64,000 nt of DNA from Acidovorax sp. sif1233 (GTDB taxonomy: Bacteria; Pseudomonadota; Gammaproteobacteria; Burkholderiales; Burkholderiaceae_C), in assembly GCF_019218755.1 (NCBI RefSeq), contig NZ_JAHUWZ010000010.1, positions 62,001-126,000 on the forward strand. Direction: 5' to 3'. The notes below the pieces were generated by a model. That model had not been told where the DNA came from. It saw only the letters and a list, made by a program, of their open reading frames with translations, and did no database searches. A program made the position numbers and the translations under genes. Shown piece by piece: positions 25,576-38,935 of the stretch (its first letter is position 1; the number at the start of each line of letters is the position of its first letter).

Positions 25576-26139
25576 TCAGAGTACCGCGGGTGGCACAGGC
25601 CCTGCCCCGTCCAGCATCTTCTGCAGAAACTGCGCCTGTCCCATGCTGGGGTCCAGCGTGTAGGCGGCGAAGCCTTCCCGTTCGTACGCGCGCAGGGCGC
25701 TGCGGTTGCCCGAAAGCACTTCCAGCGTGAGCTTGCAGGCACCCCGCTCGCGCGCCAGCGCCTCCACCGACTGCAGCATGCGCTGGGCAATGCGGTGGCC
25801 GCGCCAGCCGGGGGCCACCACCACGTCATGCACGTTGACCAGGGGCCGGCAGGCAAAGGTCGAAAAACCCTCCAGGCAATTGACCAGCCCCACGGGCACC
25901 TCGCCGTGCGGCGCCGCGGCGTCGGCCGCCCATGCGATCACGCTGAAAGCCTGGGGCCTGCGCCGCAAGGCTTCGGGCAGGCCGCGCAGGACCTCGGCGC
26001 TGAGCGGCGCGCCTCCCCCCGCCACGTCCTTCGCATAGCTGTCGAGCAGTTCAACCAACGCCCGGGCTTGGCGGGCATCGCCATAGTCCACGCGCCGGAC
26101 GGTGATGGGAGTGAGAGCATCGGTGGTGGTGGAAGGCAT
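25576..26139 (-). CDS. GNAT family N-acetyltransferase
   Basis: A 187-residue acetyltransferase. The acetyl-CoA loop is seen as VVVAPGWRGHRIAQRMLQ (about 105-122), and the final GNAT strand-helix as NRSALRAYEREGFAAY. The start MPSTTTDALTPITVRRVDYGD was chosen because it places the fold at the N-terminus; the longer open frame is poorly protein-like. It ends 26 bases upstream of the binding-protein gene in the same direction. The substrate is unknown. Confidence 0.85.
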   Translation of the reverse strand: MPSTTTDALTPITVRRVDYGDARQARALVELLDSYAKDVAGGGAPLSAEVLRGLPEALRRRPQAFSVIAWAADAAAPHGEVPVGLVNCLEGFSTFACRPLVNVHDVVVAPGWRGHRIAQRMLQSVEALARERGACKLTLEVLSGNRSALRAYEREGFAAYTLDPSMGQAQFLQKMLDGAGPVPPAVL

Positions 26140-26227
26140 CAGCAACGGTTCCAGGCTGGCGGCAAAGACAGCAGCGTAGCCGATCGCACGGCGCGCCCCA
26201 CAGTGGCGATGGCGCGCGGCGCCACCA

Positions 26228-27562
26228 TCAGCCGGCACGGGCCGCGTCGGCCAGCTTCTGCGCACACGCGCTGGCCTGCTGCGCATCGCGCGCCTCGACC
26301 ATCACGCGCAGCAGCGGTTCGGTGCCGCTCGCGCGGATCAGCACCCGGCCCGTGGCGCCCAGCTCCTGCTCCACGGCGCGGGTGGTCTCCTCGAGGCGGC
26401 GGTTGGACTTCCAGTCCTGCCCGGGCGCCAGGCGCACATTGAGCAGCACCTGGGGGTAGAGCGTGATGTCCGCCAGCAGCTGCGCCAGCGTGCGCCCGCT
26501 GCGCACGCTGGCCTGCAGCACCTGCAGCGCGCTCACCAGGCCGTCGCCGGTGGTGTGGCGGTCCAGCGCGAGCAGGTGGCCCGACCCCTCGCCGCCCAGC
26601 ACCCACTGGTGCCGCGCCAGCTCTTCGAGCACATAGCGGTCGCCCACCTTGGCGCGCACAAACTTCACGCCCCGTGCCTGCAGCGCCACCTCCACCGCCA
26701 TGTTGGTCATCAGGGTGCCGACGACGCCGGGCACATGCTCGTCACGGCCCATGCGGTCCGACGCCATGAGGTACAGAAGCTCGTCGCCGTTGTACAGCCG
26801 CCCGGTGGCATCCACGATCTGCAGCCGGTCGGCATCGCCATCAAGCGCGATGCCATAGTCGGCGCGGTTGGCGCGCACGGCGCGCACGAGCGCGTCAGGG
26901 TGGGTGGCGCCCACCTCGTGGTTGATGTTGAGGCCATCGGGCGAGCAGCCAATCGACAGCACCTCGGCACCGAGTTCGTGAAAGACCTTGGGCGCCACCT
27001 GGTACGCCGCGCCATGGGCCGCGTCCACCACGATCTTGAGGCCCTTGAGGGTCAGGTCCTGCGGGAACGTGCTCTTGCAGAACTCGATGTAGCGGCCCGC
27101 GGCGTCATCGAGCCGGCGCGCCTTGCCCAGGCTGGCCGAGTCGGCCCACACCGGGGGCTCTGCCAGGGCGGCTTCGACCGCCTGCTCCCAGGCGTCGGGC
27201 AATTTGGTGCCCTGGGCGCTGAAGAACTTGATGCCGTTGTCGGGGTAAGGGTTGTGGCTGGCACTGATGACAACCCCCAGGCTCGCGCGCTGGGCACGGG
27301 TCAGGTACGCGACACCCGGGGTCGGCAAGGGGCCCAGCAGCACCACGTCCACGCCGGCGGAATTGAAACCCGACTCCAGCGCACTCTCCAGCATGTAGCC
27401 TGAAATGCGGGTGTCCTTGCCGATCAGCACCGTGGGCCGGTCCTCGGCCCTGCGCAGCACGCGCCCGACGGCATGGGCCAGGCGCAAGACGAAATCCGGG
27501 GTGATCGGAGGTTGCCCGACGGTGCCACGGATACCGTCGGTTCCAAAGTATTGGCGCGTCAT
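26228..27562 (-). CDS. glmM: Phosphoglucosamine mutase
   Basis: A 444-residue enzyme that converts glucosamine-6-phosphate to glucosamine-1-phosphate for UDP-GlcNAc, and so for peptidoglycan and lipid A. The N-terminus [13 protein letters not shown] is canonical. The phosphoserine loop is [16 protein letters not shown] (Ser near 102), the metal loop is DGDADR (near 240), and the C-terminal phosphate-binding loop is [14 protein letters not shown]. It follows folP, as in the classic ftsH-folP-glmM arrangement. Confidence 0.97.
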   Translation of the reverse strand: MTRQYFGTDGIRGTVGQPPITPDFVLRLAHAVGRVLRRAEDRPTVLIGKDTRISGYMLESALESGFNSAGVDVVLLGPLPTPGVAYLTRAQRASLGVVISASHNPYPDNGIKFFSAQGTKLPDAWEQAVEAALAEPPVWADSASLGKARRLDDAAGRYIEFCKSTFPQDLTLKGLKIVVDAAHGAAYQVAPKVFHELGAEVLSIGCSPDGLNINHEVGATHPDALVRAVRANRADYGIALDGDADRLQIVDATGRLYNGDELLYLMASDRMGRDEHVPGVVGTLMTNMAVEVALQARGVKFVRAKVGDRYVLEELARHQWVLGGEGSGHLLALDRHTTGDGLVSALQVLQASVRSGRTLAQLLADITLYPQVLLNVRLAPGQDWKSNRRLEETTRAVEQELGATGRVLIRASGTEPLLRVMVEARDAQQASACAQKLADAARAG

Positions 27563-27655
27563 GTTCTGGTGTCTCCTCGTGTGAATCTCTCGTTGTTTAT
27601 TAATAAGTGGATGCGGGCCGCCCGGCATGCTGCCCTCTCCTTGCAGCGCCCGGCC

Positions 27656-28486
27656 TCAACGCTCTCGCTGCATGGCGCTCCACACCGCCAGCGCCGACAC
27701 GGTTTCTCGCACATCGTGCACGCGCACCACGGAAGCCCCGCGCTCCACGGCCAGCACGGCCGCGGCCACGCTCGGAACCATACGCTGCTCCACCGCCAGC
27801 CCCGTCGCGGCCCCCAGGGACGACTTGCGCGACCAGCCCGCCAGGAGGGGGTAGCCCGCGCGCAACAATGCAGGCTGATGGGCCAGCAGCGCAAAATTCT
27901 GCTCCGGCGTCTTGCCGAATCCAATGCCAGGGTCCAGCACGATCCGGGTATTCTTGACCCCCAGCGCTTGCAGATCAAGCGCTGACTGCTGCAAGAACAA
28001 TAGCACCTGCCGGACCACATCCCCCTGCATGGGGGCCGCTTGCATGGTCTGGGGGTCACGGTGCATGTGCATCAGGCACACGCCGCACTGCGGGTGCGAT
28101 GCCACAACCTGCGCCGCGCCTGGCTGGCGCAGCGCCCAGATGTCGTTGACGATGTCGGCGCCAAGGTCCAGCACCGCCCGCATGACCTCGGGCTTGTAGG
28201 TATCGACGGAGACCGGGGCGCCCAGGGACACCGCGTCCCGCACCAGGGGCACCACGCGCGTGAGTTCTTCGTCCAGGGGCACCGCGGGGCTACCGGGTCG
28301 CGTGGACTCCCCCCCGATATCCAGGATGTGCGCCCCGTCCTTGAGCAGCTGTTCACAATGCCGCAGGGCTCCCGCCGTGGAGCCATGGCGTCCGCCATCG
28401 GAAAACGAATCCGGCGTGGCGTTGACGATCCCCATGACGCGGGGCTCGGAAAGATCGATGGAAAAGCGGGAGGTCTGCCAGAGCAT
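27656..28486 (-). CDS. folP: Dihydropteroate synthase
   Basis: A 276-residue folate-pathway enzyme that joins p-aminobenzoate to hydroxymethyl-dihydropterin pyrophosphate; it is the sulfonamide target. Signatures are MGIVNATPDSFSDGG (near 18), DIGGESTRPGS (near 55), DPGIGFGK (near 188) and the last-strand RVHDVRETVSA. The ATG at 28486 is preferred, since the upstream ATG at 28552 lies against the ftsH terminator. Bases about 27955-28004 hold a copy of the dispersed repeat, in frame, just before the DPGIGFGK loop. Confidence 0.95.
   Translation of the reverse strand: MLWQTSRFSIDLSEPRVMGIVNATPDSFSDGGRHGSTAGALRHCEQLLKDGAHILDIGGESTRPGSPAVPLDEELTRVVPLVRDAVSLGAPVSVDTYKPEVMRAVLDLGADIVNDIWALRQPGAAQVVASHPQCGVCLMHMHRDPQTMQAAPMQGDVVRQVLLFLQQSALDLQALGVKNTRIVLDPGIGFGKTPEQNFALLAHQPALLRAGYPLLAGWSRKSSLGAATGLAVEQRMVPSVAAAVLAVERGASVVRVHDVRETVSALAVWSAMQRER
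27955..28004 (-). repeat. Dispersed two-hairpin repeat, copy C (inside folP)
   Basis: Minus strand: GCTATTGTTCTTGCAGCAG, then the core AGCGCTTGATCTGCAAGCGCT. Unlike the other intragenic copies, it is read in the same direction as the gene, giving LLFLQQSALDLQALG. Confidence 0.65.
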
Positions 28487-28553
28487 GGTCCGTGGGGAAA
28501 AGAGATAGGGGCGTGCCGCCGCGGGGATCAGCAAGGGGACCAAACAGACCATG

Positions 28554-28577
28554 AAAAACGGGGCACAAGGCCCCGTT
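28554..28577 (-). terminator. Intrinsic terminator after ftsH
   Basis: AACGGGGC-cttgt-GCCCCGTT followed by TTTTT on the minus strand. It separates ftsH from folP, so folP-glmM need read-through or their own promoter. Confidence 0.85.
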
Positions 28578-28604
28578 GGAACGGCTGGAACTGCAACGGG
28601 CTCC

Positions 28605-30524
28605 TCAGGCTGCCGAAGGCGCGGTGTCCGTTGCCACGGCGGGCGTGCCGCCGCTGGAATTGTCGCCGCCCGAGGGAGGCGTGCGGGGTGTCCAGTCCTT
28701 CGGAGGACGGGGCTCCTTGCCAGCCATGATGTCGTCCAGCTGCTCGGTGTCGATGGTCTCCCATTCGAGCAGGGCCTTGGCCATGGCGTGCATCTTGTCG
28801 CTGTTCTCCTCGATCAGGCGGCGGGCGAGGTTGTACTGCTCGTCGATGATGCGGCGCACTTCCATGTCGACCTTTTCCATGGTCTGCTCGCTCATGGTCG
28901 TGGTCTTGGTGACCGAGCGGCCCAGGAACACCTCGCCTTCGTTTTCCGCATAGACCATGGGGCCCAGCGCATCCGTCATGCCGTAGCGGGTGACCATGTC
29001 GCGGGCGATGTGCGTGGCGCGCTCGAAGTCGTTGCTGGCGCCGGTGGTCATCTGGTTCATGAACACTTCCTCGGCGATGCGGCCGCCGAACAGCATGCTG
29101 ATCTGGTTGAGCATGTATTCGCGGTCATAGCTGTAGCGGTCCTGTGCGGGCAGGCTCATTGTCACGCCCAGGGCACGGCCACGGGGAATGATGGTGACCT
29201 TGTGCACCGGGTCGCACTTGGGCAGCAGCTTGCCGATGAGCGCGTGGCCGGACTCGTGGTAGGCCGTGTTGCGGCGCTCTTCCTCGGGCATGACCATGCT
29301 CTTGCGCTCGGGGCCCATGAGGATCTTGTCCTTGGCCTTCTCGAAGTCCTGCATCTCCACCGTGCGCGCATTGCGGCGGGCGGCCATCAGGGCGGCTTCG
29401 TTGCACAGGTTCGCCAGGTCGGCACCGCTCATGCCGGGCGTGCCGCGCGCGATGATGCCGGGGGCCACGTCCTGGCCGATCGGGATCTTGCGCATGTGCA
29501 CGTTCAGGATCTGCTCGCGGCCCCGGATGTCGGGCAGCGTCACGTAGACCTGGCGGTCGAAGCGGCCGGGGCGCAGCAGGGCCGCGTCCAGGATGTCGGG
29601 GCGGTTGGTGGCAGCCACCACGATCACGCCCAGGTTGGTCTCGAAACCGTCCATCTCGACCAACATCTGGTTCAGGGTCTGCTCGCGCTCGTCGTTGCCA
29701 CCACCGAGGCCGGCACCGCGCTGGCGGCCCACGGCGTCGATTTCATCGATGAAGATGATGCAGGGGGCGTTCTTCTTGGCGTTGTCGAACATGTCGCGCA
29801 CACGGGCCGCGCCCACGCCGACGAACATTTCCACGAAATCGGAGCCCGAGATGCTGAAGAACGGGACCTTGGCTTCGCCCGCGATGGACTTGGCCAGCAG
29901 GGTCTTGCCGGTGCCCGGAGGGCCCACCAGCAGCAGGCCGCGCGGAATGCGGCCGCCCAGCTTCTGGAACTTCTGTGGGTCTTTCAGGAAGTCCACGACT
30001 TCCTTGACTTCTTCCTTGGCCTCGTCGCAACCGGCCACATCCGCGAACGTGACCTGGTTGTTGTTCTCGTCGAGCATGCGCGCCTTGCTCTTGCCGAAGC
30101 TGAAGGCGCCGCCCTTGCCGCCGCCCTGCATCTGGCGCATGAAGTACACCCACACGCCAATCAGCAGCAGCATGGGGCCCCAGCTGACCAGCAGGGTCAT
30201 GAGCAGGGAGCCTTCTTCGCGGGGCTTGACGTCGAACTTGACGTTGTTGTTGATGAGATCGCCCACGAGGCCGCGGTCCAGATAGGTCGCGGTGGTGCGG
30301 ATCTTTCGGTCGTCGTTGGTGACGGCCACGATCTCGGTGCCGCCCTGGCCTTCCTGGATGGTTGCGCTCTTGATGCGGTTGCTGCGGACTTCCTCGAGGA
30401 ATTCCGAGTAGCCGACGTGGCCTGCGCTGGCGCCGGCACGGGTGTCAAACTGTTTGAACACCGTGAACAGCACCATGGCGATAACCAGCCACACGGCAAT
30501 TTTTGAAAACCACTGATTGTTCAA
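28605..30524 (-). CDS. ftsH: ATP-dependent zinc metalloprotease FtsH
   Basis: A 639-residue hexameric membrane protease for misfolded and regulatory membrane proteins. The TTG at 30524 is chosen as start: GGAG lies six bases before it, and the protein then begins [15 protein letters not shown] (read as Met), the standard betaproteobacterial N-terminus. Upstream ATG codons would add an unrelated stretch. Two membrane helices (about 6-22 and 107-130) flank a periplasmic domain. The AAA module has Walker A (GPPGTGKT, about 199-206) and the SRH ([12 protein letters not shown]). The zinc site is HESGH (His near 422). The C-terminal tail is Pro/Ser/Thr-rich. Confidence 0.97.
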   Translation of the reverse strand: MNNQWFSKIAVWLVIAMVLFTVFKQFDTRAGASAGHVGYSEFLEEVRSNRIKSATIQEGQGGTEIVAVTNDDRKIRTTATYLDRGLVGDLINNNVKFDVKPREEGSLLMTLLVSWGPMLLLIGVWVYFMRQMQGGGKGGAFSFGKSKARMLDENNNQVTFADVAGCDEAKEEVKEVVDFLKDPQKFQKLGGRIPRGLLLVGPPGTGKTLLAKSIAGEAKVPFFSISGSDFVEMFVGVGAARVRDMFDNAKKNAPCIIFIDEIDAVGRQRGAGLGGGNDEREQTLNQMLVEMDGFETNLGVIVVAATNRPDILDAALLRPGRFDRQVYVTLPDIRGREQILNVHMRKIPIGQDVAPGIIARGTPGMSGADLANLCNEAALMAARRNARTVEMQDFEKAKDKILMGPERKSMVMPEEERRNTAYHESGHALIGKLLPKCDPVHKVTIIPRGRALGVTMSLPAQDRYSYDREYMLNQISMLFGGRIAEEVFMNQMTTGASNDFERATHIARDMVTRYGMTDALGPMVYAENEGEVFLGRSVTKTTTMSEQTMEKVDMEVRRIIDEQYNLARRLIEENSDKMHAMAKALLEWETIDTEQLDDIMAGKEPRPPKDWTPRTPPSGGDNSSGGTPAVATDTAPSAA

Positions 30525-30699
30525 GCGGGGCTCCAGTTGCAGGGAACAGAAAACGGACACACTGCCGTCATGGCACGCATGTGCGGCCCATTTTAGGTCT
30601 TTCAAGCCACCCAGCCATCCCTATTCCCCCTAGCCGCCATGGAAACAGCACGGGCTTTACGGGCGAATTTCACGGATTCATGACCTGGGGCAAGACCTT

Positions 30700-31362
30700 T
30701 CAGGCGGCCTTTTTGAGGCCCATTCCCACCAGGAAGGTCTCCGAAGATTTGTCGCGCGACGCCTTGGGCTTCAAGGGCTTGACCACCTTGAAGGTCTGCT
30801 TGAACAGCGTCACCAGATCGCTGTACCCGCCGCCGTGGAAGAGCTTGACCACCAGCGCACCGTCCGGTTTCAAATGGTTGCAAGCGAAATCCACCGCCAG
30901 CTCCACCAAGTGGGCGATGCGGGCCGCATCGGCCGATCCGATGCCCGAAAGATTGGGCGCCATGTCCGACACCACGACATCCACCGCGCGGCCACCGAGC
31001 GCCTGCTCCAGGCGCTCGAGCACCTGCGCCTCGCGAAAATCGCCATTGAGGTAGGTCACCCCCTCGATGGGCTCCATGGGCAGGATGTCCAAGGCGATGA
31101 TGGTGCCATTGAGCTGCCCCGCAGCCGCACCCGAGGGCGACATGCGCCTGCGCAGGTACTGGCTCCATGCGCCGGGCGTGGAGCCCAGGTCCACCACCGT
31201 GTAGCCGGGCTTGATGAGGCCCAGCTGCTCGTCGATCTCCTTGAGCTTGTAGGCCGCGCGCGCGCGGTATCCCTCTTTCTGGGCCAATTTGACATAGGTG
31301 TCGTTGACGTGGTCGTTCAACCATGCCTTGTTGACCTTCTTGCTCTGGGTTTTGACTTTCAT
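30700..31362 (-). CDS. rlmE: 23S rRNA 2'-O-methyltransferase RlmE (FtsJ)
   Basis: A 220-residue methyltransferase that modifies U2552 of 23S rRNA using S-adenosylmethionine. Visible are [14 protein letters not shown] (SAM loop, near 50), [17 protein letters not shown] (catalytic Asp, near 130) and the catalytic Lys in [11 protein letters not shown]. The start [14 protein letters not shown] has GGAG four bases upstream. It sits before ftsH as in many proteobacteria, with 175 bases between them. Confidence 0.96.
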   Translation of the reverse strand: MKVKTQSKKVNKAWLNDHVNDTYVKLAQKEGYRARAAYKLKEIDEQLGLIKPGYTVVDLGSTPGAWSQYLRRRMSPSGAAAGQLNGTIIALDILPMEPIEGVTYLNGDFREAQVLERLEQALGGRAVDVVVSDMAPNLSGIGSADAARIAHLVELAVDFACNHLKPDGALVVKLFHGGGYSDLVTLFKQTFKVVKPLKPKASRDKSSETFLVGMGLKKAA

Positions 31363-31382
31363 ACGGCTCCATTGTCTCTCGA

Positions 31383-31401
31383 CAATCGGCACAGCCGATT
31401 G
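31383..31401. promoter_or_regulatory. Perfect inverted repeat in the rlmE-yhbY divergent gap
   Basis: CAATCGGC-aca-GCCGATTG has eight-base perfect arms and lies 20 bases before rlmE. It could be a shared operator or a hairpin in the rlmE leader. Confidence 0.4.
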
Positions 31402-31469
31402 GACACAAGGCCCATTTCGCGCGGCGACGCGAAGGCACCCCGCGGCGGGCCGCAGACATAATACGGCCC

Positions 31470-31943
31470 ATGCCCCAAATTCAACTGACTCCCGCCGAGC
31501 GCCGGGAACAACGCGCCAATGCCCACCACCTGGACCCCGTCGTCCTGATTGGCGGCGATGGCCTGACCCCCGCCGTCAAGAAGGAGATCGACGCCGCCCT
31601 GAATGCCCACGGGCTGATCAAGGTGCGTGTTTTCAATGACGACCGCGCGGCCCGCGAGCTGATGTACCAGCAGATCACGGCCGACCTCAACGCCGCCCCC
31701 ATCCAGCACATCGGCAAGCTGCTCGTGCTCTGGCGCCCTCAGCCCGTCAAGGAGCGCGTGGTCGATGAAGACCGGATGCCGGGTCCGCGCGACGTCAAGG
31801 TGCTGAAGTTCAGCAAGCGCGGCGGCCAGCGTCCCGAAATCAAGCAGCTGCGCGTGCTGGGCAACCAGCGCCTGACCTCGGGCGGCCAGATCAAGCGCGC
31901 CAAACCCAAGCAAAAGTCGATCAAGAAGCGCCAGGCAGACTGA
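31470..31943 (+). CDS. yhbY: YhbY-family CRM-domain RNA-binding protein
   Basis: A 157-residue protein. The CRM fold runs about 3-95, with [20 protein letters not shown] and the GxxG-type loop IGGDGLT. E. coli YhbY binds pre-50S particles. The C-terminal part (100-157) is a basic extension rich in Lys and Arg, longer than E. coli YhbY. A CATAAT (31457-31462) lies only eight bases before the ATG and there is no ribosome site, so the message may be almost leaderless. It is divergent from rlmE. Its stop overlaps the next start by one base. Confidence 0.9.
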   Translation: MPQIQLTPAERREQRANAHHLDPVVLIGGDGLTPAVKKEIDAALNAHGLIKVRVFNDDRAARELMYQQITADLNAAPIQHIGKLLVLWRPQPVKERVVDEDRMPGPRDVKVLKFSKRGGQRPEIKQLRVLGNQRLTSGGQIKRAKPKQKSIKKRQAD

Positions 31944-32731
31944 TGATCCCCCCCGCAGTCTCTGCAGTACCCGCAGCTTCTGCAGCGCCTGCCGGCATGG
32001 CCGCCCACGCGCGCCACATCCTCTGCATGAAGTGGGGCACGAAGTACGGCCCCGAATATGTCAATCGGCTGTACGCGATGGTTCGGCGGCACCTGCGTGG
32101 CGATTTCCGCTTCGTCTGCCTGACCGACGACAGCGCCGGCATCCGCAGCGAGGTGCAGTGCCTGCCCATCCCCGCGCTCGATCTGCCACCCGGCATTCCC
32201 GAGCGGGGCTGGACCAAGCTGGCCACCTTCAGCCAGGACCTGCACGGGCTCCGCGGCACGGCCCTGTTCCTGGATGTGGACGTGGTCATCACCGGCAGCC
32301 TGGACGATTTTTTCACCCAGCCGGGCGAATTCCTGATCATCCATGACTACAAGCGCCCCTGGCGCGTCACGGGCAATTCATCGGTCTACCGGTTCGAACT
32401 GGGAGCGCACCCTGACGTGCTGGCACACTTTCGCGCCCACTTCGCAGAAATCCGCGCACAGTTCCGCAACGAACAGGCCTACCTGTCGGACTTTCTGCAC
32501 CGGCAGGGCAAGCTGCAGTACTGGCCCGCAGCGTGGTGCCCGAGCTTCAAGTACCACGGCATACCGCCCTGGCCCACCAACTACTGGCGCGCGCCGTTCG
32601 TGCCGCCCGGTGCGCGCATCGTGATCTTTCACGGGGAGTGCAATCCACCGGACGCACTGGCGGGACGGCGCAACCGCCGCTTTCGCTACATTCGCCCCGC
32701 CAGCTGGGTGGCGGAACACTGGCACGAGTAG
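31943..32731 (+). CDS. Putative GT-A-type glycosyltransferase
   Basis: A 262-residue protein coupled to yhbY by a one-base overlap (TGATG). After an Ala/Pro-rich leader, ARHILCMKWGTKYGPEYVNRLY starts a domain with a DxD-like metal motif in ALFLDVDVVITGSLDDFF (near 111-130). Later come FRNEQAYLSDFL, WCPSFKYHG and IVIFHGECNPPDA. This pattern fits GT-A transferases distantly like family 8. No membrane helix or secretion signal is evident. The donor and acceptor are unknown, and the link to YhbY may only be positional. Confidence 0.6.
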   Translation: MIPPAVSAVPAASAAPAGMAAHARHILCMKWGTKYGPEYVNRLYAMVRRHLRGDFRFVCLTDDSAGIRSEVQCLPIPALDLPPGIPERGWTKLATFSQDLHGLRGTALFLDVDVVITGSLDDFFTQPGEFLIIHDYKRPWRVTGNSSVYRFELGAHPDVLAHFRAHFAEIRAQFRNEQAYLSDFLHRQGKLQYWPAAWCPSFKYHGIPPWPTNYWRAPFVPPGARIVIFHGECNPPDALAGRRNRRFRYIRPASWVAEHWHE

Positions 32732-32777
32732 GCGGCGTCGGCGCTGGCGCTGGCCGAGCCGCCGCGGTGCATGCGCT

Positions 32778-33224
32778 TCAGGCTCCGGCGGAGCCGCCCC
32801 CGGTGGGCGTCTGAGGGTCGTGGCGAAGCGTTTGCCACAGCACGGCCAACGCACAGCACCATTGCAGCGCGTACATCACTGTTCCCACGCCGTGCCACAC
32901 GCGCAGATCCTGCCGCGCCACGATGCGCGGTGCCACGCCAAACTGCGTGAGCAGTGCCAGCAGCATGCCGCCCAGTATGAAAACCATAGCAGCTTGCGCC
33001 CATGGGTACTGCGCTGCAGCCTGCCTGGGCCTGGAGACCAGCAGCAGCACCAGGCAGCAGGCCACCGCCACCCAGGTCTGTGCCGCAAACAGCCTGGCCG
33101 CCATGTTGCCCGCCACCGTCGGCGACGGGAGGTGGGCAAACAGCATGGGCACGACCAGAAAGCCGATGGTGGTCAGGCTTCCCCACCACAGGGCGGCCAC
33201 CAGGGCAGGAAGGCGATGGAGCAT
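32778..33224 (-). CDS. DUF4149-type small membrane protein
   Basis: A 148-residue protein with four hydrophobic helices (about 3-25, 40-62, 70-95 and 112-135). The opening LPALVAALWWGSLTTIGFLVVP is typical of the DUF4149 family of unknown function. The ATG at 33224 is chosen; a GTG at 33239 would overlap the greA stop by four bases and is a real alternative. Bases about 32975-33028 are a copy of the dispersed repeat, forming the third helix. It follows greA in the same direction. Confidence 0.75.
   Translation of the reverse strand: MLHRLPALVAALWWGSLTTIGFLVVPMLFAHLPSPTVAGNMAARLFAAQTWVAVACCLVLLLVSRPRQAAAQYPWAQAAMVFILGGMLLALLTQFGVAPRIVARQDLRVWHGVGTVMYALQWCCALAVLWQTLRHDPQTPTGGGSAGA
32975..33028 (+). 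repeat. Dispersed two-hairpin repeat, copy D (inside the DUF4149 gene)
   Basis: Plus strand: TATGAAAACCATAGCAGC, then TTGCGC...GCGCTGCAGCC. In the gene frame it reads AAQYPWAQAAMVFIL, closely related to copy E (WAQAAMKTIV). Confidence 0.65.
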
Positions 33225-33235
33225 GCCGCGCCTGT

Positions 33236-33712
33236 TCACTGGTAGCTGACCGCCACCACCTCATAGCGGCGAACGCCGCCGGGCGCCAGCACTTCGGCGG
33301 TATCGCCCTCTTCCTTGCCGATGAGCGCACGGGCGATGGGGCTGGAGATATTGATCAGGCCCTGCTTCAGGTCGGCCTCGTCCTCGCCCACGATCTGGTA
33401 CTTCACGGTGTCGCCAGACTCTTCATCTTCCAGCTCGACCGTGGCGCCAAAGACCACCTTGCCCCCCCCGTCGACGGCACTGGGATCGATGACCTGCGCG
33501 ACCGAGAGCTTGCCCTCGATCTCCTGGATGCGGCCCTCGATGAAGCCCTGGCGGTCCTTGGCGGCGTCGTAGTCGGCGTTTTCGCTGAGGTCCCCCTGCG
33601 CACGCGCTTCGGCGATCGCCGTGATCACCGCGGGCCGTTCCACGGTCTTGAGGCGGTGCAACTCTTCCTTGAGCTTTTCAGCGCCGCGCTTGGTAATCGG
33701 AATGGTGGCCAT
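33236..33712 (-). CDS. greA: Transcription elongation factor GreA
   Basis: A 158-residue factor that enters the RNA polymerase secondary channel and triggers cleavage of backtracked RNA. It has the N-terminal coiled coil (about 1-75) with the acidic tip [13 protein letters not shown] (near 41-53), and a C-terminal FKBP-like domain with [19 protein letters not shown]. The start [14 protein letters not shown] gives the family's standard length. It lies downstream of carB, beyond a terminator. Confidence 0.97.
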   Translation of the reverse strand: MATIPITKRGAEKLKEELHRLKTVERPAVITAIAEARAQGDLSENADYDAAKDRQGFIEGRIQEIEGKLSVAQVIDPSAVDGGGKVVFGATVELEDEESGDTVKYQIVGEDEADLKQGLINISSPIARALIGKEEGDTAEVLAPGGVRRYEVVAVSYQ

Positions 33713-33820
33713 TCTGTCGAGTCTCCATAAGTCAAAACGGTGAAAGCGCCAAGGCACTTCCACCGGTCAGTCACCACGTCACGCCCGGGCTGTGCCGGAC
33801 TTCGTGAATGGCAAGTCTAC

Positions 33821-33854
33821 AAAAGGAAACCGCCGCACGTTGCCGCGCGGCGGT
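33821..33854 (-). terminator. Terminator after carB
   Basis: Minus strand: ACCGCCGC pairs with GCGGCGGT around a ten-base loop, followed by TTTCCTTTT, an interrupted T-run. It lies 39 bases after the carB stop, in a 180-base gap that otherwise holds only the greA leader. Confidence 0.7.
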
Positions 33855-33892
33855 GTCTGTTCAGGCGAAGATTATGCCGCTTTTGCCGGGGC

Positions 33893-37138
<3,246 letters not shown>

Positions 37139-37148
37139 GGTGCGTCGA

Positions 37149-37571
37149 TCAGTCGATCGTGGGTTCGGCTGCCTGGGGGCTGGGGGTCGGGGCAGAGGCT
37201 GCTGCGTCCGATGGCGGGCGCCGCTCGGTCAACTTGGCAAGCAGCGCCTGGGCCCGTTCGGGAGGAAGGTTCTTCTGCATCAGCTGCAGCAGGCCGTCGC
37301 CCTGGATCAGCGGGCGCAGGACCTCTTCTTCCGCGTCATAAAACGTCACTTCCCATTCCTGCAGCAGCTCTGCGAAGGCGGCATCGTCCAGGGTCTTGCC
37401 CTTGGCCACCAGCGTGACGAGGGGCATGGCCTTGTTCTCGACGAACGCCTTCTTGTAGGGCTTTTGCGCCCAGCGTTCCGTGAACCACTCGCGGTGGGGC
37501 GATGGCAGGGTCAGGACACGCTTGTGGATCGCCTTTTCCAGCGATGCGAGGGGAAAGCTGAACAGTTTCAT
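37149..37571 (-). CDS. Conserved small protein of unknown function between carA and carB
   Basis: A 140-residue acidic cytoplasmic protein with no signal or membrane segment. Residues 1-100 look helical ([53 protein letters not shown]) and the tail is Pro/Ala-rich. No family was recognised. It is tightly packed, with 20 bases to carA and ten to carB, so it is made together with the two synthase subunits. A role in assembly or regulation of the enzyme is a guess from position only. Confidence 0.7.
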   Translation of the reverse strand: MKLFSFPLASLEKAIHKRVLTLPSPHREWFTERWAQKPYKKAFVENKAMPLVTLVAKGKTLDDAAFAELLQEWEVTFYDAEEEVLRPLIQGDGLLQLMQKNLPPERAQALLAKLTERRPPSDAAASAPTPSPQAAEPTID

Positions 37572-37591
37572 GGCGCTATTCCTTCCCGGGT

Positions 37592-38764
37592 TCAACCGGC
37601 TTTCGCCGCGCGCATGGCATCGGTGAATCGGTCGAAAAGGTAGGCGATGTCGTGCGGCCCGGGGGAAGCCTCAGGGTGGCCCTGGAAGCAGAATGCCGGC
37701 TTGTCCTTGTGGACCAGCCCTTGCAGCGTGCCGTCGAACAGGCTGATGTGCGTGGCGCGCAGGTTGGCAGGCAGCGATTCCATGTCCACCGCGAAACCGT
37801 GGTTCTGGCTCGTGATGCTCACGCGGCCGGTGTCCAGGTCCTTCACGGGGTGATTGGCCCCGTGGTGGCTGTGGGTCATCTTGAATGTCTTGGCGCCGGC
37901 GGCCAGGGCCATGATCTGATGACCCAGGCAGATGCCGAACGTGGGCACGCCGCTGTCCACGATGGTGCGGGTGGCGGCAATGGCGTAATCGCAGGGCTCC
38001 GGATCGCCGGGGCCGTTGGACAGGAACACGCCATCGGGCTTGAGTGCCAGCACATCGGCGGCGGGCGTCTTGGCAGGCACCACGGTGACCTTGCAGCCAC
38101 GCTCGGCCAGCATGCGCAGGATGTTCTTCTTCACGCCGAAGTCGTACGCCACCACATGGAACTGCGGCGCCGCGAGTTCGCCGTAGCCCGAGCCCAGCTT
38201 CCACTCGGTCTGCGTCCACTCGTAACGCGACGCCGTGGTCACCACCTGGGCCAGGTCCAGCCCGGCCATGTTGGGGGCGGCCTTGGCCTTGGCGATGGCT
38301 TCGTCGATGAGCGCCTGCGTGACCGGCTGCCCGGCGGCCAGTCCGATGATGGCGCCGTTTTGCGCACCCTTGCTGCGCAGCAGGCGCGTGAGCTTGCGGG
38401 TATCGATGTTGGCGATGGCCACGGTGTTCTCGCGCACGAGGTACTGCGAGAGCGTTTCCGTGGAGCGGAAGTTGCTGGCCAGCAGGGGCAGGTCCTTGAT
38501 GATCAGGCCCGCGGCATGGACCTTGTCGGCTTCGATGTCCTCCACGTTGACGCCGTAGTTGCCGATGTGCGGATACGTCAACGTGACGATCTGCTGGCAG
38601 TAGCTGGGGTCGGTGAGGATTTCCTGGTAGCCGGTGATCGCGGTGTTGAACACCACTTCGCCGACGGTGGTGCCGGTGGCACCAATCGAATTGCCGATAA
38701 AGACCGTGCCGTCTGCGAGCGCCAGGATGGCGGGCGGGAAATTTCCCTGTAGAGACAAAAGCAC
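37592..38764 (-). CDS. carA: Carbamoyl-phosphate synthase small subunit
   Basis: A 390-residue glutamine amidotransferase subunit. The GTG at 38764 is chosen because CCGGAG lies six bases before it and the protein then begins [18 protein letters not shown]. The class I glutaminase domain has the catalytic Cys in [15 protein letters not shown] and the His/Glu pair in [12 protein letters not shown] promoter with a perfect TATAAT is seen about 140 bases upstream. Confidence 0.97.
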   Translation of the reverse strand: MLLSLQGNFPPAILALADGTVFIGNSIGATGTTVGEVVFNTAITGYQEILTDPSYCQQIVTLTYPHIGNYGVNVEDIEADKVHAAGLIIKDLPLLASNFRSTETLSQYLVRENTVAIANIDTRKLTRLLRSKGAQNGAIIGLAAGQPVTQALIDEAIAKAKAAPNMAGLDLAQVVTTASRYEWTQTEWKLGSGYGELAAPQFHVVAYDFGVKKNILRMLAERGCKVTVVPAKTPAADVLALKPDGVFLSNGPGDPEPCDYAIAATRTIVDSGVPTFGICLGHQIMALAAGAKTFKMTHSHHGANHPVKDLDTGRVSITSQNHGFAVDMESLPANLRATHISLFDGTLQGLVHKDKPAFCFQGHPEASPGPHDIAYLFDRFTDAMRAAKAG

Positions 38765-38904
38765 TGGGTTCTCCGGATGGTTACGGTCGCCCGGCGCCTG
38801 CAGGCCACTCGTGCACGCAAAGGTACGCAAGTGCCGGTGGCTGCTCTCAGATGGGTTGTTGCTTTGGGTGCGGTCGGGCGACGCTGTTGCGAGAAAAGCT
38901 CCCG

Positions 38905-38935
38905 ATTATACCCATCGCGGCGCATTCACTCACAA
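38905..38935 (-). promoter_or_regulatory. Promoter of the carA operon
   Basis: Minus strand: TATAAT (38910-38905) with TTGTGA (38935-38930) upstream at a rather long 19-base spacing. It leaves a leader of about 135 bases before carA. The gap 38765-39050 holds this and the short upstream region of the divergent secreted-protein gene; no PyrR or arginine-operator match was recognised. Confidence 0.6.

Noticed and set aside
28486-28552. Longer FolP start at the ATG at 28552
   Set aside because: It would begin within the ftsH terminator and add 22 residues not typical of dihydropteroate synthase.
30525-30605. Longer FtsH start at the ATG at 30605
   Set aside because: The extra residues are unlike FtsH, while the TTG at 30524 has GGAG at ideal distance and gives the canonical N-terminus.
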